Below are positions 1-11,100 of a stretch of 64,000 nt of DNA, one piece after another. Source of the stretch: Odontocerum albicorne. Lineage: Eukaryota > Arthropoda > Insecta > Trichoptera > Odontoceridae. The notes under the pieces are model-generated. The model saw nothing but the letters and a program-made list of their open reading frames with translations, was not told where the DNA came from and did no database searches. Both the position numbers and the translations under genes were made by a program. Numbering within the stretch: position 1 is the stretch's first letter; each line of letters begins with the position of its first letter. The stretch spans positions 13,963,327 to 14,027,326 of the forward strand of contig OX463864.1 in assembly GCA_949825065.1 (NCBI GenBank), written 5' to 3'.

Positions 1-294
1 TCATATAATGTCCAAAACTGAAATGTGATAGTAAACATTGTTGACAATTTTGTACATAAAAAAGTTTGTTAAAAAGAAATAAAAAAAATATATAATATAT
101 ACAAGAGAGAAAGGGATAAAAATATTAATAGTGTCTATTATTGATTTAAATAGAAAATCGAGTAAAGAAATAAAGTTGATTTAGAACAAATTTTGATAGT
201 TGTAAATAAAACATCAAAAATCTTTTTTTCTTTATTCAAAAGCATGTTTCATATTCAGTATTGATGATATTACTCAAAATAATTTAAAACTTAA

Positions 295-430
295 ATGACG
301 GTTCCAGTCTAGCTTTCACTTGAGACATCTTGAACGTCTTTTTGGTTGATTAAAAGAGATTGCCACATGGTAATATACATGCCAAGTTGTACTGTATGCA
401 ATTAAAGCGTAATACAACACAGTTCTGATT
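295..430 (+). mobile_element. SINE family 1 tail fragment
   Basis: Reads ttccagtctagctttcactt and aaaagagattgccacatggt, ggttgtact-type end changed to agttgtactgtatgcaatta. Headless. Confidence 0.7.
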
Positions 431-560
431 TTAACTAAAGTTTATTCACTGGTAATCGAATCTCAATAATAATAGTGGGTTCAAATCCCAAGTTAGAGTG
501 CTTTTATGGTTCTTTAAACAAACGGCACTATATAAATTGTAATTTTATTATTATTTTTAA

Positions 561-777
561 CACTTGCCTTACTGTGCTTAAAAACTTCACCAGCCACGGT
601 GCTGGACGCTAAGCGTCCAGTAAAAAATACATATTTTTAATAAAAATTATGCAAAATCTGCTAGGTTATTTTATGTAATTAGCTTATAAAAACCATTTTA
701 CTATGTATTTAAAATGTCCAATAATCAAATAAAATATAAGTCCTGGTCACTCGCTGTCCATCACAGGGTGGCAAGTG
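561..777 (+). mobile_element. piggyBac-like MITE (TTAA target), family A
   Basis: Flanked by TTAA (557-560, 778-781); ends cacttgcc and ggcaagtg are exact inverted repeats. 217 bp, no coding capacity. A relative sits at 35008-35187. Confidence 0.8.
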
Positions 778-781
778 TTAA

Positions 782-2249
782 TCTCCCTTATTTACTTGAA
801 AAGTTCTAATTCAAAAGGGACCACTTTTTTAAGAAGAAATATGAAAAATTTCCACTTTGTACTGTTAGAGCGAAACACTGGCTTTTTGTTTCAACAATTT
901 CGTGCCTTCTAAATCCAAAAAGTTTCAGCTTAGACTACACCATTATGCAAACTATTTTTTGTCTAAAAGTTTATAGCAGGGGTTAAAAGTTTATAGCACC
1001 AAGCTTAATTTCATCAAGAGCCACATATAAGAATCTCAAAAGCTTCGAGAGCCGTAACATTTTTTTGGAGGATTGAATGAATCAAAATTTTAAAATCTTT
1101 TATTTACGTACAAAATAGGATCACATTTGAGATAACATCAAAGTAACAACGGCAGATAGGGGCATTTGCCCCAGGGCGCCAGTGTGCAGAATTCTTTTAA
1201 AAGTTAATCATGGGTCCGGTAGGAGGTAAGTGTGTTTTTTGGCCACGCCTGAACACTAATGTTAGGGTCAATCAGTGGCACCGCGTCAAAAGCCAATAAT
1301 CTGTTATTTTTGTCAGGGGTGTAAAATACATGAGTTACCCCCGGGCATCACATACCTCATCTTTAAATTGTACGCATTTAAACTTTGTTTTATTTTGAAA
1401 TCTTATTTAGAATTATTCTGATTTATTCTGGAAATCTTATATGTTGTTACGCATCTTCTAGTTTGTCTTGATATTTGTAGAAATATGAATAATTTTACAA
1501 TTTTGCTTTATGCATATTGAATGCACCAAAAGCCATTTTGAACCGCACATGGTCAAGGTTTGAATATGGTGGTCTACAGCATGGCAATTTTTTGACAATT
1601 TAGATATTTGAAGACTTAAATGTGGCATTGTTAACAATCTTTATTTCCTAAAAAAAAAAAAAAAACTATGCAGAAGAAATGCTTATCAAAGTGAGGATCT
1701 CGCGCGATTCAGACTGATGTATAGAATGATTGATTTAGCTATGATTGAACATAATTGAACTATGCTTTTAGATAATAAAAAAATATATATTTTAGATTAT
1801 GAAATATTAGTTGAAAATGAATTCCATTAGTAATTTTAAAAAATGAAACTTATAATTAAATTTGAAATAAATCATGAATCATCGAAAATTTATCATATAC
1901 AATAATTAAAAAAAAAAAGATGTATTATTTTATTGTCGATATAATAAATTAAAATTTATAAATAATTCTCTAAAATATAAATAATAATCGTAAGAAGCTT
2001 ACAGTATTTTTATATGCAGTTAATATTACAAGCACATGCTTTCATTTTTTACCTTTTAAATCTATTATACTATATATTATTCCTGTTATTTTACATACTG
2101 ATTAAAACACTGTTGACTTCTAGAATAATTCTAAATAGATATATAAAAGCAATAAAAATACAATTATGTTATATTCAAAAGTATGCACATAGCTCCTTGT
2201 CATTAAATTTTACATGTCATTAAATTTCTAATATAATTTATTTTTTTAA
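782..2249. other. Low-complexity AT-rich stretch, no feature seen
   Basis: A less AT-rich patch at 1140-1350 (gcatttgccccagggcgcc) looks like a decayed repeat with no partner found in this window. Confidence 0.5.
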
Positions 2250-2360
2250 AAGCTTCCACTCTAGTTTTCCGCTTACGATTTTCTTGAATGTCTTTCTGTT
2301 TGGTTGGAAGAGATTACCACATGTATTGTATACAATGAAAGTTTTATACAATAAAACAGA
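2250..2360 (+). mobile_element. SINE family 1 tail fragment
   Basis: Reads ttccactctagttttccgct, ttggttggaagagattacca and ends in a short tacaata tract. Headless copy close to the split SINE at 2480. Confidence 0.65.
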
Positions 2361-2479
2361 GAACAAATCATGTTCCGAAACATAATTAGTTCTCTCTTGC
2401 AAGTAAATTTAAACTTGCCATATAGTAAGATTGGTAACTAGTTCTGTTATTTATGACAATTTAGGAACTCCATTGGAAA

Positions 2480-3265
2480 GAAACTGTTTTCCAGCCCGGA
2501 GTTCGCGGGTTCGATTCCTGTTGAAACCCATATTATTTTTAAAGTATTTAAGTCTAGTTTTTACTTAAAGTCTTTTTAACCTTTCCCTTCCTGTGCTAAA
2601 AAAAATCGCTCGTTCCGGTGCTGTGTATTCAATACATTGTAAAAATGAGTTATTTAAAATTGGAAAAATAAGAATATTCACAGCCAATCGCTTAAATTAA
2701 TTAAATTTGAAGTCAAAAGTAATAATAATAATTGAAATTTAATTGCTGAAAACATGAAAATAAAACATCGGCTGACGTTCACAAAACGGGCAAAGAGACC
2801 ACCTCAAATGGATGCCCGAAAGCTATTGAAGCGAGCGAACTCAGATTCTATTTCTTGCGTTCCCATATACCGAAGTAGAGTGAGAGAGAGACGTGAATAG
2901 CGTCGCTTACTCACCCATAGCGGTTTTTTAGAATGAATATACCTACGTCACACACACTGGCACATGTTTGATTGTATTAATGAATTTATTCCCGATTTTC
3001 ACAAAATATCTCTGATGTGGCCGATAAGTGCTAATTATTATTAATATTATTTTTTCATTCAATGCGTAAACGTATTACGGAGGAATACCTAAAATCTGAA
3101 CCCAGTATTTATTATATTATAGAGATATTAAAGTTTATAGAAGCAATGTGTATTAGTTACACATCACAGGGAAGGAAGGGTTAACATCTTTCTGGTAGGT
3201 TGGAAGAGATCGTCATATGGAAATAAGTCCACCAGGTTGTAATGTACGAGTTCCCCGAGTTTTTT
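2480..3265 (+). mobile_element. SINE family 1 split by a MITE
   Basis: Head 2490-2530 carries gcgggttcgattcctgttga (B box); tail 3185-3250 carries ggttggaagagatcgtcata and ccaccaggttgtaatgtac. The MITE at 2580-3180 separates them. Confidence 0.8.
2580..3180 (+). mobile_element. piggyBac-like MITE inserted in a SINE
   Basis: TTAA at 2576-2579 and 3181-3184; ends cctttcccttcctgtg and (inverse) cccttccttccctgtg. 601 bp. The flanks are two halves of SINE family 1: head 2480-2579 on the left, the LINE-like tail (ttctggtaggttggaagaga) on the right, and intact SINE copies have a TTAA at the insertion point. Confidence 0.85.
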
Positions 3266-4655
3266 TGAGGATTTGTGAAGTTGTACCTGTCTGATTCCGT
3301 CATTTAAACTTTGTTTTCAGTTTGTACTCGTATATAACGAAAATATAATACAATACAATAGTTGGTTTAACAAAAGTTTTTCAAGTAATTTAACTCTTAT
3401 AGTCCCACGTGCCGATATATCTGTTGAGCTTTTATGTGCTAAAAGGCTCATGGCCCCAAAACATTGTATTTTATGGCCTACTATTAATTTATGGTACTTG
3501 TCGATATTGTAAAATGACCTTTTCACAATAAAGGTGTATTTTAAAAAGTGTTTTTCATAAATATTTAGCTTTATAATTTCACCTCCAACGATTTCTCTTA
3601 TTCGATTTAGTTAAGTGTATTTTTAATAAGTTGTACAAAATAATAATAAATGTTCACACATTAATCATCAAATAGCATGCATTTTTGTTACCCAGTTCAC
3701 CAAAAATATAGCATTTAATTTGATTAAAAAGTCTACACCAAAAGCAGCTGAAAAAAATATTGTTAAATCAATCAATCAATGCATTATTCAAAAACCAAAT
3801 CAAATAGTACAGAAGATTTTTCGGAATTTTATGCTGTGTCTTGTGGGTTTAACCCTTATAGGTTTGATATGTCGATCTGTCGACACGACTTTGCTATATT
3901 AAATAGCACGTGGTGCCGATTTGCTGTGTATTGATCGCCTGTGATTATTTTTCTTTGTGTAAGTTCATAAACTCATTATTTTTTTTAACATTTACACTAT
4001 TTTTTAAATATTTACACTGTCATACATTATCACTCTGTGTATTCTTCTCAGTGCGCGCATTTCTACAGCATTTAGTTGAATCCTTGAACTCTTTTTCCAT
4101 GTTCACAATTCACTCCTGTACATCAAAATGAATACCTAAAATACTGTTGTGGACTATCATCTTAGCAATTTTTGATACTGTTCGGTTCAAATATGTTTTA
4201 GTGCTCTGTTGACTATATTTTCTATCACTACATGTCTTTCAAATATGACAAATTTATATATATTTTCATTTACACATGAAATTTTAGATTCATTTTAATC
4301 AAAAGTTTTATCGGTAAATAATAATACGGTATCGAATAATGGATTTTTAAATTTGATTACACTATTCGATGTATCCAAAAATCGGCAAACCGGTTTTGAT
4401 AAACTAAATAAAAATTAGTTTCGCATTTGCATGGTATATCATACTGATGTGCAGTTATGTCAATATATTGAAGTTATTACCCTGAAGGTGAATACTTTCA
4501 AAATGTTGACCATCTTTCAAGCAACATCAACACGACAGTAAGTTCGAAAAATCTTCCATATTTATAAAAATTTCCATGAAAATTTTCAACATACTAAATA
4601 ACTCAAACATAGCAAAAGCGGTGATAAAGCGCAGCAAAAAAAAAACTCGCATAAA
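3266..4655. other. AT-rich stretch, no feature seen
   Basis: Distal to the last tail exon. Short frames at 3317-3526, 3720-3902 and 3910-4131 lack coding character. If the donor at 4712 is used, a terminal exon would be sought here or beyond base 1; I could not pick one out. Confidence 0.5.
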
Positions 4656-5117
4656 TTAAATAATAGTCGTGCTCCGTACTTCATCCAACGAGCGAAACGA
4701 GATTTCGCTCACCTTCCAAGTTCCAGTCATTGCTGACGAGGACAGCGGATTCTGAACGACCCCCCATCCCTGATCATTCTGATTCACGGCCATTTTAACC
4801 GAAAAGCAAGATGGAGACCGTGATCGTGTACTGTTACAATCGCCGTTGTAATCGAGCTGTAATTCGATCGGTACCGGAGTTCCAACTCGATTGTTTTGCG
4901 TCTGTGACGAAGAAGAGTTGCTATGGCTGTTTATCATTTGGTTGTTTAGCAATTGATTGTTTATCGAAGGCATGCTAAGCGAATGGGGAGTCGGGCAGTT
5001 GCTGTTATCATTGTTTGTCGGAGTGTAGAGGGGGGCCGTGGGTCTCGATCCCGTATTCCACGATCGTGGGGAATCTAGTTGCTGATGCAGTTTCTCCTGG
5101 TGTTTGAGCGTGTAGCG
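4656..5117 (-). CDS. Cirl: Distal tail exon, probably Cirl; linking exon not found
   Basis: An open 153-codon frame from an acceptor (tctcgatacag at 5118) to TAA at 4656-4658. It encodes a polar Asn/Ser/Gln/Thr-rich sequence ([20 protein letters not shown], later [20 protein letters not shown], ending [11 protein letters not shown]), similar in style and codon use to exon 22 and unlike the surrounding AT-rich DNA. The acceptor is in phase 0 whereas exon 22 ends in phase 1, so at least one exon of length 3n+2 is missing between 5118 and 20057, or another acceptor is used (a phase-compatible AG at 5075 lacks a pyrimidine tract). A strong donor (TGGAAG/gtgagc at 4712) inside it could instead continue to an exon further left. 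It could be a tail exon of another gene, though strand and position favour Cirl. Confidence 0.65.
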   Translation of the reverse strand, partial: RYTLKHQEKLHQQLDSPRSWNTGSRPTAPLYTPTNNDNSNCPTPHSLSMPSINNQLLNNQMINSHSNSSSSQTQNNRVGTPVPIELQLDYNGDCNSTRSRSPSCFSVKMAVNQNDQGWGVVQNPLSSSAMTGTWKVSEISFRSLDEVRSTTII

Positions 5118-8100
5118 CTGTATCGAGACGACAAGCATATATAAGGATAGGCAAAATTATTTTAGACACCACCAAAACTTGATTGAGTACATTTTAGAAA
5201 ATATTTAAATTCATTTCGTTACATTTTCGAGTTAATTTACATTCAAGTCATTGTATAATTTTTATCAACTAATCTTATATAAAACAGTTGATATAATATT
5301 AAGTTACATTGACTTGTATTTCAATAATTTTTTTCAAAGGCACCAAACGGGATTTCTTGAATGAAAAGTGTTTCAATGTGATTGTGGGACTATACAGGAC
5401 TCAGAACACATGCTAACTTGTACGAACATCGGGACTATATGTTCGTGGCGAGACCTGATTGAAGCAAATAATCTCTATTGCATCCTACTGGAACCATGTG
5501 GCATCATTAACCACTTGACAGTTTTTCCCGAGCGTGACTCGGGCACGAAGTTTTTTTTATACTGACGAGCATGAGCCTCGTTCTAGCAAATCTTGTTTCG
5601 AATTGGGAGTGTTTCTCCCAAGCATCGTTTGCCCAAACGATGGTCAGGACACGGAAATTAATAAATGGAAGAAATAAAAAGTTATAGGAGTAACACAAGT
5701 AAATGTTGTTATTACAAAAAATTAACAATTAATTTTTTTAAAGTTCTAAAATGTATATCTGTTTAAAAACATACTTAATATCTAAAGTGCTGAAAATGCC
5801 TCTAAGCGTTTTCATTTAAAATTTTGCTAGGTGCTCAAAATACCCATCGCCGTTCTATTCTGAATTTCTTTAGATGGATTAAAAAAACTAATGAGCCCGG
5901 AGTGGCCTAACGGTATTTATAGGGTTTGTAAGGATATAGGACAATGCTTTATACTTGCTCTCACCTTGATAGTATTTTTTTAATAAGGGTAAGTCCGTCG
6001 TGATTTTAAAAGAAATTATTCAGCAGTCAATGCGTCAAGAAGAAAACTTTTGAATTATATACGAGTAACTTAAACAAAATATAAAGTCAGATTTTCGTAA
6101 TAAATTTTACAGTTTATACAATGATGGTCTGTTGATGTCCATTTGCCTGGACTGTATCAAAAAGTTAATCCTGTCAAATTTACACAATGATGGTCTGTTG
6201 ATGCCCATTTGCCTGGACTGTATCAAAAAGAAATAAACTTTTGCGTTTCAGATAAATAACTATAAAAGTCATAGAGAAAAAAAAAATGTCCATTCTATTT
6301 TGTAGAAAACCAATTGTTTTGTAATTTGTTTAGTCTAACACTGTTTATTCCACTTAATATAACGGTATAACCCTTACCGGTTTCAAGGTTTTTACCTCAT
6401 CATCAGTGGAGCACAAATAAGACTTATTAATAAGGGTTATACCGTTATATAAAGTGGAATAAAAAATTACAAATGTCTTTAAATATCGACAGTGTTAATG
6501 CATTAACTTTTTAATTAAATTAAGTGTTTATTTATTAACATGTTTCTGAATTTACTATTTAGAAATTTTGTTATAAACTTTGTATCGAATCAACACACAC
6601 GTATATTTTCTAAAATGCACTCAATATATATAAGTTAACCCAAAAACTGCATATAATGCAACCAAATACATATTACATTAGGCCTGGAAATAATTGCTGC
6701 ATAGAAAAATACATATTTCAAATATATATTGTATTAAAATAAATATCTCACAGAAAATTACTATTGAAAATAATAAAAATACAAGTAATCATACAAACAT
6801 GAAAAGAAGAAAAGAAAAATTATTTATTTCTCTTCTAATACAATATTTATGTAATAAAGAAAAGGGGAAAATACTTAATTAATAAGAGGATATTTTTATA
6901 AATTTAATTGTAGTAGATAAAATATATATGTTTCAAAAAATTTATTATAAGATTTTTAACAAAATAATAGATATTAAATAAAAAAAAAACAAAAAAAAAA
7001 TTAAAATATGTTATAAAAAAAACATAAAACAAATAAAAAATCTTCAATTTTACAATTTCGATATATACGAGTACAGTACCCGGCGGTAAGTAATACACAT
7101 CGGGCTTAACCCTACAGTGCGCAATGATGCACATGTGAATCAACAAAAGTTTTTCTAAATATTTTTGTGTTGAGTGGTATAAACAACGACTCATGCGCTG
7201 TTACAAATGTGATACAATAATCTCCATGCTTTAAAACCACATAGGTTTAATAGAAAACTGTTTTACCGGTCAATTTGGCAGTTGAAGTTTGACTTGTTGC
7301 GCGTAGATGACTTTTGTGATTTGTTCCAGTTTGAAATCAAATTACTTTATTATTGGTGATCAAGGTAATCTTATTTTTTCTTCTTTTATTCTTTAGTACA
7401 TATGTGTAATTTTTTATTTTTTTCCATGTTCCAGTACATATTTAATGCATAAATATATTTCTATTTTTTAAATTAAAAAAATCGCGCATTGTAGGGTTAA
7501 AAAAGAGAGTGTCGGCAATAATCGGTTAACTTCGGCTTTGTAGAGCGTCGTCTCTGTCATTCATACACATGTTCAGTCACGAGATTGTTAGCGCATCGTG
7601 TGACAGAGATGACGCTCTACAAAGCCGAAGTTAGACGATTATAGTTGACACTCTCTTTCTTAAGCTGTGTATTACTTACCGCCGGTACTGTACATTGATT
7701 GATTAATACATGATAATAATTTAGATAAAAGTTTAAAAAAATATTATATTCTAAGAATAACAATTATACGTCTTGTTTTTAAATAAATATATAAAAAAAA
7801 AAAACAAATTTATTTTAAAACCAGCACCAATCGAAAATTTCTTGTTTATATCTGAAAACAATTTTGAATATAATTTTGAAATACGTACGAATAAATATCT
7901 GAAAAGAAAAAGAAATCAATAAATAATACGGAAGAAGAAGATGGGAAGGTATGTACGAGACGAGAATTTGCAGCAATGTTATATGTATTAGTTTTAATGA
8001 ATGGTGTTTCATTTTTTGGCAGTTGTGTGTAAGAAATATTAAAAAAAAATTATAACTTAAATATATTTATTTTACATTAATTAATTCCATCTATTTATTT

Positions 8101-11100
8101 AATTATTAACCATTAAAGAATTGATCAAACCTTAAGTATTTTAATGCCTGTTTACTTAAACCCATCCTTTTAATCCCAGCATATTTTGCATAAAATATGC
8201 GAAAAATCCCAAAAAACATTTTTTGGTAAAAAAAAACGGTAGTTTATATTTTATTGTTTATCTCAGTTAATATTTAGTTTTAAAACCTATTTTTTTTGTG
8301 GAGACCTCCCTGTAGAGTGTAAATTAATAAGTGATCATTAAAAAAAACTTTTTTTTTTATTTAACATAAAAACTTATATGAAAACTGCCGATGATCGGCC
8401 CCCTGGGATTAAAAGGGTCAATCTATCTAATCCAATGGATCCCAAACTGTGTTATGCAGTTGAAGTTTTTTTTTTATTGTAATATTGGCTTTATCTGTTG
8501 CGAGACACAAATAGAACTGAAGTGAATGCTTTTAGTATATTTAATAATAAATTACTTTACTATTCCACTAATTAAATTGATCCCCACTCACGTTCTATCT
8601 CCTAATCACCTTATAAATTAAATTGATCCCCACTCACGTTCTATCTCCTAATCACCTTATAAATTAAATTGATCCCCACTCACGTTCTATCTCCTAATCG
8701 CCTTATAAATTAAATTGATCCCCACTCACGTTCTATATCCTAATCACCTTATAAATTAAATTGATCCCCACTCACGTTCTATCTCCTAATCGCCTTATAA
8801 ATTAAATTGATCCCCACTCACGTTCTATCTCCTAATCGCCTTATAAATTAAATTGATCCCCACTCACGTTCTATATCCTAATCACCTTATAAATTAAATT
8901 GATCCCCACTCACGTTCTATCTCCTGATCGCCTAATAAACGTTTTGTATGTAAAGTATTGTCTCAGTATTTTTAAAAATATTAAAAAAACATTTAAATTT
9001 ATTTTTAACAAAACTTTTTGCAAAGTTTAAAACGTCCTATTGTGCAATAATTACCTTCCCCCCCCATCCTTAATTAATTATTTTTGGCCGTAATAGTGAA
9101 GTCTATACAGGTGTATGGACATGTCATTTGCCAAATAAGTGTTTTTTTAAATATATAACTCAGTCCGTCTTTGTGGGGTTCGTGGGCATGTTCTCACGTA
9201 TATGTTTATGGATTTCGTGGGGATGGATAGTCATTTGAATGATTTATGCGACCACATAACTTGCTTCATTTACTTTTGTCTGGTTGGTTGGAAGAGATTG
9301 CCACCTGGCAATAAGCCCGCCAGATTGTATTGCAATAAAAGTGTTAAATAAATAAATAAATAACTTATTGACTCAATTTGTTAAAATGAATGCTTTTACC
9401 ATTGTTTTAAGTTTCAAACACTTTAACTACTAACTAGCCTGCAGTATGACCAAGTTAATTTGATTATAGCTTTAATAAATTAATTATAAAAAATAAATTT
9501 TTCATTGTTTATGTTTACACAAAGGTATTTTTTTTTTGCTAGAATTGGGGCATTTTCAAATAAAACTGTTTTCGTCCCTCTTTGAAAGGTATTTATACTG
9601 TAGAACTCCATTATTGAACATAATGATTAAATACTTGCAGTAAACTTGAACTAAAATGACAGGTGTTTGTAAAGCGAAACAGGTCCGTCACTTTAATTTA
9701 AGTTTATCATGAAGAATTTTATCACATTCAAGTGTTGAATCGTTCTGTTTAAAAGTTTAGGAACGGTTGTTCCTTAAATGAGAGATGATGAGGATGATTG
9801 TTGGTTTAATAAAACTCGTTGAAATCGGAATATGCAAAGAGAGGAAGTTTATTGAGAGCGTATGCATTTATAATGTATAGAACGGCGCAGAACATGTCGC
9901 CGTCTCGCTTCGCTGGACAGATGGTTATTGTCACGTGTTCCATATACATTTCATACTACGGTCTGTAGGAGAGGCAAGAGATATGTCGGCGTCTCACTAA
10001 CGCTGTTCGCTAGTAGTGAGTTCAATGACTGCGCGGCGACCTTTGCCCAGCGTCGTCTCACATTCCTTGCAGAGCGAGTTCAATGACCAAGCGGCCAAAG
10101 GTCGCCTCAGTGGGTTCAGTGACCGCACGCATGGTCGCTACAAAAGTATGTTTTTTTTGTAATTTTTGAATATCTAAATTTTAACATTGATATAATTAAA
10201 AAAGACTTAGCAATATGAAAACCGCACGAAACTTCTAAGTCTTTAGTTTGAAGACACTGTTGGGTAATTACATCCTACCTATTTCGCTATACATCTCTGA
10301 ATCATGGAAGTGTGTTATCAAGATCCAAGACACAAGATTTCTCAGTTTTAAGAATGTATGGTATGATTTAGAACAGCCCTGGATAAACTGCAGCCTGCGA
10401 GCCACATATGGCCTGCATTTAATTTCAATGTAGCCCGCAAATTGTATCTAACATTTATTTACATTCACTTTTAACCCTGAGAGTGCTACGAGAAAAAAAT
10501 ATAATTGTCTATCTAGTGCTGAGATATATTTACGATTCAGACGTTCGTGATAAATATTTATTTTAAACAACAAAAAAACAAAAAAGAACTATTTATACAT
10601 CATAAATATATTTTAGAATATGTACCCTTGTATTCTAAATGAATGATATTCATTTAGAATACAAGGGTAGAACAAATTTCTTCCACTGCTATAGCAGTGC
10701 GCCGATCTCTCAGGGTTAAATATATTTTTATAATTATAACCTGCTGCTACCGAATAATCGTATTTTTAACCCCGAGTCACAATTTAATAATGAATGTGAG
10801 AGTACAACTTGTGTAGACAAGTGTAAGGCACAGCCACCTACATTACTGGAATTTATACATATATAAGCTGTATTTATCAATACACATCACTCTAACCTCG
10901 TACTGAGTCAACCCGGAACCAATTCATCAGATGAAGAAGAAATCGCCCCCAAAGCACCGACCCTTCTCCGAAAGGAAGCCCCCCAAAAACATAGACTCCA
11001 AAGGCACAATGAAGGAGGACCTAAATACAAAGAGGCAAAACTCGAAATCGACCCGTTTGCAACACCCGAACCAGTATAGAACCCCACAATTGGACCAATA

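Noticed and set aside
1140..1350. Possible coding or regulatory patch with higher G+C
   Set aside because: No open frame, no inverted ends and no second copy in the window; nothing to support a call.
5075..5117. Alternative acceptor at 5075 that would fix the phase with exon 22
   Set aside because: It has the right phase, but no pyrimidine tract precedes it and it would drop coding-like sequence; the acceptor at 5118 is better.
6694..7194. Short ORFs rich in Ile, Lys and Phe
   Set aside because: AT-rich chance frames; part overlaps the foldback element.
8567..8935. CRISPR-like regular repeats
   Set aside because: Units are directly adjacent with no unique spacers, and the genome is eukaryotic. 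The same applies to the other arrays.
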